Assembly (NCBI RefSeq): GCF_020283565.1 | Contig: NC_060060.1 | Span: 47,604,015 to 47,668,014, forward strand | Length of the DNA: 64,000 bases | Reading direction: 5' to 3' | Origin: Trifolium pratense | Taxonomy: Eukaryota; Streptophyta; Magnoliopsida; Fabales; Fabaceae | Shown: positions 31,174-41,593 of the stretch, in pieces | How positions within the stretch are numbered: position 1 is the first letter of the stretch | How the letters are laid out: each line of letters opens with the position of its first letter | Program-made: the position numbers and the translations under genes | The notes under the pieces: model-generated | Databases searched by the model: none | Told to the model about the DNA's origin: nothing | The model's input: the letters and a program-made list of their open reading frames with translations, nothing else

Positions 31174-32046
31174 AGATATTTTCTTGGTATGGAGGTTGCT
31201 CGATCAAAAGATGGTATTGTAGTTTCCCAGCAAAAATACATTCTAGATTTATTGAAAGAAACAGGAATGAGTGGATGTCGACCAGCAGATACTCCCATGG
31301 ATCCTAATGCAAAACTTTGGGAAGAAGGTAGTGTTCCTGTTGATACTGGAAGGTACCAGAGATTGGTTGGGAAACTGATTTATTTGTCACACACTAGACC
31401 TGACATTGCTTTCTCGGTTAGTGTAGTAAGTCAGTTTATGCATTCTCCTTTTGAGGAACATCTTGAGGCAGTCTATAGGATACTGCGATATTTGAAAGCA
31501 AATCCGGGATATTTGAAAGCAAATCCGGGAAAGGGATTATTTTTTAAGAAGACAAGTGAAAGAAATGTGTCTATCTTTACCGATGCTGATTGGGCAGGTT
31601 CAATCACTGACAGAAGATCAACCTCCGGATATTGTACCTATGTTTGGGGTAATCTTGTGACATGGAGGAGCAAGAAACAAAGAGTTGTAGCAAGAAGTAG
31701 TGCAGAAGCTGAGTTTAGAGCTATGGCTCAAGGTATTTGTGAAGGATTATGGATCCACAGAGTCCTAGAAGAGCTTAAGATGAAAATTGAGCTTCCATTG
31801 AAATTATACTCTGACAGTAAAGCCGCTATTAGCATAGCTCATAACCCAGTTCAACATGATAGAACCAAGCATATTGAGATCGACCGACATTTCATAAAAG
31901 AGAAGTTAGATGCCGGAATCATATGTCTACCTTTTGTAACTTCGAGTCAGCAAACTGCAGATATCTTGACCAAAAGCTTAGCAAGACCCACCTTTGAGCA
32001 TTTGATCGGTAAGTTGGGCATGATAGATATCTATGCACCAACTTGA
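31174..32046 (+). pseudogene. Element B reverse transcriptase end and RNase H
   Basis: Following the solo LTR, the frame continues with FLGMEVARS, the connection region and RNase H (TDADWAGS near 31580, SSAEAEFRAM near 31700, HIEIDRHFI near 31870), and ends at TGA 32044-32046 next to a G-rich tract and the 3' LTR. A 21-bp in-frame duplication (YLKANPG twice, about 31490-31531) is present. Only the upstream damage prevents expression of a full pol. Confidence 0.9.
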
Positions 32047-32053
32047 GGGGGGG

Positions 32054-32215
32054 TGTTGGAAAATATTTAGTTTCCTAGTTTGTTATTTCTAGAAGATTCT
32101 AAGCTTATCTATTATTTCCTTTTATGTTTGTACTCTTCCTATTTAAACCAACCTTGAGCTGAGGAATAACACACAACAATATTCACTTATTATTTTTCAC
32201 TTATTATTTTCTACA
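32054..32215 (+). repeat. 3' LTR of copia element B
   Basis: The 162-bp LTR runs TGTTGGAAAATATT... to TTTTCTACA. A 14-bp tandem duplication (TTCACTTATTATTT) near its end accounts for the extra length compared with 16325-16472. Confidence 0.92.
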
Positions 32216-32256
32216 AAATTGCTTTGTTTTTTTTTTGTTTGTTTGTGATGTTTAGA

Positions 32257-34171
32257 TATTGGAAATACATACAAAGATGCTGATAGAGGGAAACGTGCCA
32301 CCAAGGCTAGTGCATCTGTCAGGAAGGAAAAGGCGGCTCAGAACCCTCCGAAGAAGCGGTCACGGAAAGCTCCAGCTATGTCAGATACTGCAGTCTACTG
32401 TTCACCCTGAGCATGAGGCTACGAATGTGGAGATTCAGGGCGATGATGTAGTGCGTGAGATGGAGGAGGAGGTGGAGATGGTGCAGGAAGGTGATGAAAG
32501 TTCAGTAATGAAGGTTCGACGCCCGACTTGGGTAAATCCTTATGAGGGACAGCCTGTGCCAAAGGAGTTTCCTGGGGGGCCATTGGATACGTCAGTATTG
32601 TATGATTATGGAGCGCCGCATATTGCGAGATGCATTTATGACAACAAAGTAAGTAAAAATTAAATTTTGCTATGTTATGTTTATGAATTGCAATTTCACT
32701 TTTATTAAATAGTTGTTGATTTATTAATAGGACCGTGACATGATTACGCCGGTCAGCAACGGGAGAAAGATGAATTCGATTGTTTATTTTGTTAATGACT
32801 TCAAATGGGTGGCATGCAACCATGGACACCATAGGAATGTATGGCTGCTTATCAAAAATAAAAAAATAAATAAAAAATAAAAATAGGAATGTATGGCTGG
32901 AACTAACTAGATACTCGTTTCTTGATCCCGCGTTGTTGTCTACTTTTGTGGAGCGATGGCACGGGGAGACCAGTAGCTTCCATATGCCGAGCGGAGAGAT
33001 GACAGTCACGCCGGATGACGTGCGCTGTCTTCTGCATCTACCCATTAAGGGACGTTTGCTAGACCATAAAGGTATCCCGACCAAAACTGAGGGTGTTGAG
33101 TTAATGATTAAGCATATGGGATCAACTCGGGAGGAAGCTGAGCACGAGGTTAAAACAACCAAGGGTGCACATGCAAGGTTCGTATATTTGAAGGAACTCA
33201 TCAAAAAACACACGTCAGTAGTCAACAAAGCTGAGGTGGACGGTGATATGGACACTTTTGAGAGGTATAAGGGATATATTACGAGGGTGTACCTCTTGTT
33301 GTTGGTTGGAACCACTATCTTCTCTAACAAGGCAAAGAACAACGTGGACCTGACATACTTAAAGTATTTTATAGATCTGGATCAGGTTCACACACATGCG
33401 TGGGGCACTGCTGCACTGCCGTTCCTTTACCAGGAGTTGACAAACGCCACTGTTTCGTCCTGCAAATATGTGGCTGGATACATGACGCTGCTACAGGTAC
33501 AATTATATAACTTAATTTTATTTATTTAAGTTGATTAATTGTTTTGAACCATTGTATGCTATTGTATTGATGTTTTTTTACAGGCTTAGATCTACGACTA
33601 CTTTGTGGACAACAGAGGGTCTTTGGATACGCAATACGAACAACAATGCCATCGAGATGTTTGCCCCTTTAAGGATATAACTTTGTACTTCGGTTGGATC
33701 AGGTGTGGGCCGATCAAAGTAAGGTATCTACTAGAGCGGGTGTTACGGCAGTTTGGCTATGTATAGACCATTCCCCGTCATCCAGATTCCGCTGCGAATA
33801 TATTGGACACGATAGATCGTATTGATCAGCATTGGCTCAATTACACGGATCGCGTCCTGACTTATGATATGCTTGGCAACTGTGCTACTATTTTGTCAGA
33901 CACCGCACCCGGATACATGTCATGGTATTTCAGGATATCACATCCTTATTACATCGTCTGTATCTCGGCGAGTCTGATGCAGCAGCCTATGCATGTTGAG
34001 TCTGAAGCTGCTATGCTTTGTAGATTGGCTAGCATTCGGGACATACTCAACAGTGTTATGCACATCGATGAAGTTCCAAACGGCTCTCGTGTTTACAATG
34101 AACTCCAGTCTGCATACACTTTGACATTTGTACTGAATCAGGGTGAACCCGATTCTAGTAGTCAGTACTAG
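32257..34171 (+). pseudogene. Plant mobile domain pseudogene, copy 2
   Basis: It has the same three-exon plan as copy 1: exon 1 to 32648, intron 32649-32730, exon 2 32731-33496, intron 33497-33583, exon 3 33584-34171. Exon 1 encodes a basic KRATKASASVRKEK-like stretch, and exon 2 has RWHGETSSFHMP and MTVTPDDVRCLLHLPI. The ATG used by copy 1 is ATT here. Exon 2 carries a 52-bp net insertion at 32848 caused by an A-rich retroinsertion. Exon 3 has TAG codons at 33587 and about 33764. The gene body otherwise has fewer stops than copy 1, but it is still broken. PMD proteins are known in gene silencing and as transposon passengers. Confidence 0.85.
32831..32899. mobile_element. Tail-only retroinsertion with 17-bp target duplication in PMD exon 2
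   Basis: ATAGGAATGTATGGCTG occurs at 32831-32847 and 32883-32899 around a 35-bp insert that starts CTTATC and continues as A-rich repeats. Copy 1 of the gene (near 2386-2402) has the single uninterrupted target, so the insertion is proven by its empty site. Confidence 0.85.
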
Positions 34172-34255
34172 GAAAAGTTATTTTTAACTCTGGTTGTTTT
34201 ATTTTGTATCTATTTGATGCTTTGGAATTGTTTGGATATTAATTAGTTTAATGTT

Positions 34256-34550
34256 ATGTAAATAAGTATTTGCCTAGATGGATTATGCAAGCAAACACAA
34301 TCTGCAATCTGCCTCTGATGTACATTAAGTACGCTCGCTCTGTAGATTGCGAACATTTGGATGTTCGCTCCCAAGGTGGCGAACTAGGGGGTGTACACCA
34401 GGGGGTGTTCGCTTCACCGATGGCGAACAATGATGGTGTTCGCCGTTAAAATATCGAACTTGGGGGGTGTTCGCGTTACAGACGGTGAACTATGAGTGTG
34501 TTCGCTTTCAAGGTAGCGATCATTATGTACGAAAATAATAAATTTCACAG
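34256..34550. repeat. Inverted GTTCGC/GCGAAC motif cluster after PMD copy 2
   Basis: About ten GTTCGC, GCGAAC or one-off versions alternate between 34340 and 34510, with GGGGGTGTTCGC phrases repeated three times. Similar motifs lie upstream of both PMD copies. No ORF is present. Confidence 0.6.
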
Positions 34551-35223
34551 ATAAAGAATTTTGTTTTATTTAATAATTAGACAAAAAAATTACATCATTT
34601 TGAATATTACAGCCAGCATTTTCATTTCCAATTTAATAAAGTAAATAATCTCAATTTCCTCTTCGTCCTCTCCTCTTCAGCTGAAATCTTCGGCGAATAC
34701 GCACCTGAGCCGAAACGAAACTTATAGATACGGGCCTATTTCTCTTTCAATATCCATGGGAGAGTCCCATTTGTGTCCGCGACAGTCCCAACTGCGTAGC
34801 TCAAATATGAAGCTTGATAGTACCCGTTTCGATTACTTATAATATTCTCAAAAAAAAAAAATTACAATAAACAGACCCATTCCAAAACTTTGGTATTTTG
34901 ATCCAAAAAGTTTTGCATGGACCCAACTTTAAGCGAGGTAAGACCGATTTCAGTTACTCATATAACTCCTAAATAAATTACATAAAAAATTAATAAAAAT
35001 GAAAAAAGACGAACATGCAAAACTGAAAAGTTGACGGATGGAAAAACCTCAACAACATACAACGTAACACCGATTTCAATTACTAATAAGATTCCTAATT
35101 AATATGGACGCAAAAAATCAAATGTTGATTAACATAACATTCACAACTATGGTGACAAAACTAACAATAAAAACTATAAAAAAAAAATAATTAAGAGAAA
35201 GACCGAAGGAGGAAGAAGAGACA
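34551..35223. other. Non-coding stretch with a weak minus-strand coding look
   Basis: The minus strand around 34660-34800 has a short basic, arginine-rich frame ending in a stop after a lysine/arginine-rich tail. I do not recognise it and it is interrupted upstream. The rest is AT-rich. Confidence 0.35.
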
Positions 35224-35271
35224 AAAAGTAAAATTCTTTTTTTTTTTGAAACAGGAAAAGTAAAATTCTTT
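35224..35271. mobile_element. Tail-only retroinsertion with 16-bp target duplication
   Basis: AAAAGTAAAATTCTTT occurs at 35224-35239 and 35256-35271 around a 16-bp insert, TTTTTTTTGAAACAGG. On the minus strand this is CCTGTTTC plus an A-run. Confidence 0.7.
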
Positions 35272-35606
35272 GTATGGACCATTTGTATATTTAAGCCTAA
35301 AGTTTTAAGAGAGGCAACTAACTAACTTTAAAGTAACCATTTCAAAAGGGCAAAATGAAATTAACAAACTCAAATCTTAATGCTAGCAATCCACCATAGA
35401 CTTTGCCAAATGAAATATCAACGATTTTGTACATCTACAAAAATAAAAACTTGTCGGTGTTTGCTCAGGTTGAATATAGATGGTCTTTCAAAAGACGGGG
35501 GACAAGGTGAATAATGGCGATACTGATAGCACCTCGAACCTGCCCCGTTTGTATCAAAATTATATTTTTTACACTCTCTTAACCTTCTTTTTTTTTTGTG
35601 AATTTT
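35272..35606. other. AT-rich spacer, nothing recognised
   Basis: I see no gene or transposon end that I can support here. A short open frame of about 64 codons at 35480-35674 runs into the neighbouring MITE and has no family features. Confidence 0.4.
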
Positions 35607-35647
35607 ACATAACCCTTCAACAAACTCTTAAATTACAATTCTATTTT

Positions 35648-35955
35648 GGTTTAATTAGTAAAATAGTCCCTTAAAAACATTTTTGGTTTCACATTGGCCC
35701 CTTAAAGAAAAAAATGTCTGAATAGGTCTCTTAAAGAAAAAAAGGTCCGAATAGGTCCCCTAAAGACATCTCCGTTAATCAGTTTGATCCTTTCCGTCCA
35801 TTTTTTCGAGGACCAAACTGATTAAGGGAGATGTCTTTAAGGGACCTATTCAGACTTTTTTTTTTTCTTTAAGGGCCCTATTCAGTCCTTTTTTTCTTTA
35901 AGGGACCAATGCAAAACCAAAAATGTCTTTAAGGGACAATTTTACTAATTAAACC
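35648..35955. mobile_element. 308-bp MITE with long inverted repeats (Mutator-like)
   Basis: The ends are GGTTTAATTAGTAAAATAG... and its near-perfect inverse ...TTTTACTAATTAAACC, and the whole element folds back on itself around 35800. Flanks TTCTATTTT (35639-35647) and TTTTATTTT (35956-35964) match at 8 of 9 bases, and the empty site is visible at 11305-11315. The ends resemble those of the Pack-MULE at 59458, so the two belong to related families. Confidence 0.85.
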
Positions 35956-36247
35956 TTTTATTTTTAAAGAGAACCATAAATAATTCATTTTCTCTATATT
36001 TATTTTATTTTAAAAAAAATTAAAATATTAAAACAATGTAGTTCTAAACCTTTACTTTAAAAAAACAAAACTAAATTAATGCAATACAAGTTCATGCGTG
36101 TATGAGGTAGGGATACCCGAAACAAATTGGGTATGACATTGGGATCAAAGTGATATGAGGATACATGAATCACATCAAGTTTGGGAATGAGGAAGACAAA
36201 ACTCGTCCCCGTTGTCATGTCTACACCTTGTCGGGCCTAGTTTTCAT

Positions 36248-38698
36248 TGTAACACCCCCTTTTCAGGGACTGAAAAGAAGAGCGTCACAGTTCTCTACCC
36301 AAATTTAAATGCTTAAATACAAGCAAATAAAATTATGCTGGTTTATTTTTTTTGTAAAGGAAAAGTAATAAGTGAGAAATGTTCTCGAATATAAGTACTA
36401 TTATTTTTATTTAAGAAAGTTTTCAAAATTCTCTTTATATAAATTTAAAGTAAGCCCATAAATAATATGCATCACTTATATCAAACAATCATCTAGTAAT
36501 TTTGCTCAAAGGATTTTCAAATATAAAACATTTTCATTTCACATAATTATCTTACAATTTTTCAATATGAAATAATAAAAGATAAATTCCTACAAAAGAC
36601 TCTAACCCACAAATGATCATAAGCTGGTCAAACACTAAAGATACATGTCACCTAGAGAGTACTCCAATAACGTCATCAATACATATCAAAGAGATCTTTC
36701 TCTTCGGACTCCAAAAATAAACTAGATCACTAATCAACACTAACGGTCCTTGTATTATAATTAATGTCTCTCACAATCACGTTTTCCTTTTCTCAATGAA
36801 CTTCAACTTGAGGCCTTAGAATCCTGCACTAACTGTTGTAAGGGGTGAATCACTCGTACACAAGTTACCATCGTGATGATGTCACAAGGCTACAGATAAT
36901 ATTATACAAGTATATACATTTATTTAATAGTATATATACATACCTAAGTATCTAATCATGTATTTAGTTAAATAGAATCAAGTAGTCAAATAGTCACATA
37001 TAGTCAAATAATCACAAAGTGAATTACACAAACATTATATCATCATCACTAATCAACAATTAGTCAGACAAGGAAAATCAAATATATCAATCGCCAAATA
37101 TATCAATCATCAAATATATCAAAACATCGAAATTGAATCATTTAAAATGTATATAAAATCTAATCCTAATTCTTCAATCGAAGTTAGTCTTCTAATTTGG
37201 TTAGTATTATCTTTATTCAACCTACTCCATGGAGACCTCTAGTATGAGCGTAAGGCCGTTTCAACTGTCATAACATGGTCGTTTGCAAATCAACATATAT
37301 CAAATATGTCTCAACCATTCTGGCCCGAGCGCTACACCTTATTATAGATAGTCCTGCACAGTCAGGTTTCACCACGTCGGGTTATATGATTTCCTCCAGT
37401 CAGAGTGGCTATCTCTGACTATTAGTAGGAGTTCAAAACGCCGGTGATCCCCATTAGGTCTTGAGGCGACCCAGCCGAACCTATCCTCAGTCTTACATAC
37501 ATTATAGTACTGTAAGAAACACCCTGTTTTGCTCTTCACCTATCAAAGGTGATTAATTATTTAACTTTTCAACTTAAATTTTCTTTGTCAATATCAACTT
37601 GACATATTAATCCTCAAAACTCACCATACAACTTATGAGATCACCTCAAACTTTCACCATAAACACTCAATCACATGAACATTTTCAAATCATATATTGC
37701 AGAATATTTATTCACGCATATAATCAAACTAAAATCAATCACTCATCATTTAACATTTTGCATATACCTTAATGAATATAAATTACTATATAAAGTACAC
37801 AACACCCCTAGTTATAACTAATAATATATATATATATATATATATATACAAGTAACACATTTCTTGTGCTCATCGAAACTTATTATTAGCGATTCCCCTT
37901 ACCTCAGAGCTTTCCAAAATAACTTGAACGATCACCTTCTTCTATGATACCTTAATTGAATTTCCTAGCTTTGTGTGAGTTGTGAGAGTGATAATTGTGT
38001 GGGTTTGATAAAAGGTTAATGTTCTATTTATAGGTTCATGCTTCTACCTCTCCATGGTAAATATTAGATCCACGTTTTCACTTTCATTTTGTGAGGAACA
38101 AAGGGGCCACATTGATTTGATAGGTGTAGTTCTTATCATAAAATTAAATGCATGCTTATCTCTTAATTACTCTTATTTTAATCGTTCATTTTATTTTATT
38201 TTTCATTTTTATTTTTAATAGAAATGATAAAATTAAGGACATTATCCAAACCTACATATTTTTGTGATCTCAAAAATATTTTTCTTAAATTCATAGTCTA
38301 GAGAAAATATTAATTAGCAGCCTACACAAGATAAATATACTATCAAAGCACACATAAAATAATTCGGGAATAAACTATTTATTTCCGACATATTTTTATA
38401 AACTATTTATTTTTAACGGTGTATACTTTTACACTCTCAGTTCTAAAATTTCAACCATAGCTTACATTAAATTAATAGATTAGATCTGTAGGTTTTCTTT
38501 ATCTAAAGTTCATTTCCAAGAAAATAATTATTTAAACATTCTCACACTTTAGACACGTAACTAGGGCTAACATGATATTGTATACTCTTTAAATAAATTA
38601 TTTTTACAAACTATTGTGAAAATATAACTAAATCATCAAATTTATTTTATAAAAATACTTAAAAGAAAATACTAGTTTTTAAAATTTGGGGTGTTACA
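36248..38698 (-). repeat. Left (3') LTR of the Tekay-type element
   Basis: It starts TGTAACACCCCC and ends GGGGTGTTACA. A TATA box on the minus strand (TATAAATAG) is at 38025-38033. It contains an AT dinucleotide run near 37828-37850 and is nearly identical to 41594-44043. Confidence 0.94.
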
Positions 38699-41593
38699 TT
38701 ACTACCCCTCTTAAAAAAATTTCGTCCTCGAAATTTGTAATGAAAGGAATTTATGACAACTATCTTATAGTTAGAAAAAATTAGTTACTTCGAATTATAT
38801 AATTAAGAGCATATGTACATAATCTCCTTACCCAAAAATTAATAATAATAATAAAGATAGATACTTCTCTAAGAATTCATTTGATAAATATAATAAACTT
38901 AACTTTTAATATATCATGTTCCTATGATTTTCTATAGCCTTGCTAAAGTTACAATCAAAACTTAAAAATTTTCTTTTATACCCATTTAAAATCTAAACTT
39001 ACCCCAAAAAGATCCAACTTCAAGTACGGCCATACCTACCTAGTAAACTTATCATAAAAAATTTGACTTCACTATTTCTACTCTACTATTAATAATCTTT
39101 AAAAAAATCATTTATCTTAACACTAAAATCATATTACCATTACCTTTCTTGACATTGAATATCAACGACCATAGTACTATTTCCTATTCTTAGCATTAGA
39201 TATAGGTCTTTCAAACATCATATAGTGTAATCAAAACTTAACTATCATATTCTATATACTACTTATTATAAAATTCATTCATATGAGTTCAACTTCCATA
39301 TCAAATTTTGAGTTCACATTTATCTCAAAAAATATCTATTCATAGCCATCGATCCTAACTATATTTCTAAGTCTTAGGAATTTGTAATCTACAAATAAAA
39401 TTTCTAGTCCAATCAATATACTTTCAACTTTCTTATCTCTGTTATATAAAGCTAAAGTTTCAAACTTAGATGCCACACAAGTTCATTCTACACTTGCAAA
39501 ATTAATCACAATTCTATGTATCGAAAATTTCTAATATCTAAATCAAAATTCATAATCCGATTAATATTTTTCAGTCTCCAACTTCTTCTTTTTTTTTTTC
39601 TTCCTAAACTCGGTATATAATCTAAGAATCGATAAATCCAAAAAAACTAATCTCCCTTCCACTAATAAAAAATCCAACTGAAGGTAGGACAATTTATGTA
39701 TAGGCTTAGATGTTTTTCCTATATACCACCCAAACTCTTTCTATACCATTAAAATTATATCAAAAGATTATTCATGCTTATAACTATAATTCTATCCTAG
39801 TAGAAACTAAAGTTTCATCCAAAACTAAAATAAAGATTCTTCTTCTAAGAAGTTCATAGGATTAATATATACCTACTATATATTCTCCACTATTTCAAAG
39901 TGAACCACTCAACTTAAACCACAACACCATTTCGATATTAAAACCCCCACTTATATTGTTTTACTCTCCTCAAAACTTATTATTTACTATATCATTACTT
40001 GAAGCTCAAGTCTTCATACTTACTTACTTAGATATCTTCCCTTAACCATATTATCCAATAGAAATTCTTTTGTCAACTATAGTTCTTACAACTAACCCTA
40101 AATCTACTCACTTTTTCTTTTCTAAAAAAAATAAAATCTACTCATACTTTTTCTTTTGAAAGATAGTCTATTTATATTTGCAGCAAGTGTGTGCTATATT
40201 TTCCAACTAAAAGTATTCAATCATATTCTTAATAACTAAAATTAAACTTTCTAAAATAAACCACAATCAAATACCTCAAACTCATGGTAAAATATATTTT
40301 ATTTTCACTTATCAAAATAATCATATTTCGTCAATTCTAAAATTTACTCTAATAGTCTTGTATTGGTTCATTCTATAGAACTAGTTTGTTTCACATAACT
40401 TACTCCAAAGTAAAATTGACCATAGACACACTCTTCCAATTTTAACATAATTAACCTTAACTATGAGTCTTAATTTATTTTATTTTTAATTTTTAATTTT
40501 GAAACAACACAATTTTATTTATAATAATTCCTACATAACTACAATAAGTGTCTATAATAGGGAAAACACAACAAGAAACAAAAATTGTGCAAGTATAGCA
40601 TGACAAACAAAACATAGCAAAACCAATACACCATACTAGAAACCAAAACAATCAATTTGTACTTACCTAACCACAAAAATGTAGCAACGCGGCAGTTAGC
40701 CTAATAACTAAAAAAAAAAAACATAAGGAATCCTATACCATAAAAAACAAAGACTAACAAAGCAAAATCTCATGTCCCTAAAATTTTACCTTAACAAACT
40801 ATTACTTAAATTTCTTTCGGATTTACTATGATTTTTTTTTTCTTATCATAATACCATTTCTAAAAATTGGCATCCGCGCTAAAGTCTACTAAATTCCATG
40901 CTCACATATTATTCAACTAGCCATAAGCTAACACAATGTTACATATTCTTGAACTACATAATTACCTACATATATGACCATTGATTCTCTTAGTGAAGTA
41001 AAATTTCAATCAATAAGATTCTCAAACAAGCAAGACTTAATTACTTTACTCTAAGTCTATCATAACATTATCATAATTATTAGTCATATAAAACTAATGT
41101 TTTCCTAAACATTCTAAGATATTTCTATGATTCTCTATTATTCCTCATTCTCTATGAACTAATTGTGCATATAGAAAAATCATTAGATCCCATTATTATC
41201 TATTTATCTATACTAGTCAACCAACTATATTCTCAATAATTTAAAGTATCAAAATCTTTCAATGTAGTTCTTTAGTCTACTTAGAAAAAGAAAATTGACT
41301 AACCATCAGGAGTTCTAATCATTCCGACATATATCTATGTTGTCATCATCTGCACTAAAATGACTCACAAAATTTCCATTACGATTAGACCATCCTTATA
41401 CCCCATATACAAACTTAGAATGAAAACACTTTTATCTTAACAACAATTAATCCAACAAGTTCGAACAAAGATCACACCACAAAAGCAAACAAATATCACA
41501 TAACAAAAGCAATCATAGATGACACAACAAAAGCATCATGAACCTATTCCCCAAAGACTCCCGAAAGACTCGACCAGCTCTGATACCACTAAT
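38699..41593 (-). other. Non-coding interior of the Tekay-type element
   Basis: No gag, protease, reverse transcriptase or integrase motif is visible in any frame. A purine tract on the minus strand (AAGAGGGGTAG at 38702-38714, preceded by the CGAGGACGAAATTT phrase usual in Tekay elements) marks the 3' end of the interior. The body is very AT-rich with many stops. A short duplication (AAATCTACTCA near 40100 and 40134) may be another small retroinsertion. Confidence 0.8.
41577..41588 (-). other. Primer-binding site of the Tekay-type element (initiator tRNA-Met)
   Basis: The minus strand reads TGGTATCAGAGC five bases inside the right LTR, followed by TGGTCG. This fixes the orientation of the element as leftward. 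Confidence 0.92.

Larger units (their letters stand above)
16325..32215 (+). mobile_element. Ty1/copia element B, host of two nested insertions
   Basis: The LTRs are short: 16325-16472 (148 bp) and 32054-32215 (162 bp, enlarged by a 14-bp tandem duplication). Target duplications AAATT lie at 16320-16324 and 32216-32220, and the empty site AAATT is at 1251-1255 in the other segmental copy. The primer-binding site TGGTATCGAGAGC is at 16473 and a G-rich tract precedes the 3' LTR. Without the Sirevirus (19012-29155 plus one GTCTT) and the solo LTR (29891-31173 plus one AGATA) the element would be about 4.5 kb. The gag domain upstream of the zinc knuckle is missing. Confidence 0.93.
32216..34255. 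repeat. Segmental duplication, copy 2, right part
   Basis: This matches 1251-3755 without the hAT-like MITE. It holds the PMD pseudogene. Similarity ends soon after TTAATTAGTTTAA. Confidence 0.9.

Noticed and set aside
37828..37852. AT dinucleotide run as a regulatory feature
   Set aside because: It is a simple microsatellite inside both Tekay-type LTRs, with equal position in each. There is no reason to assign a function.
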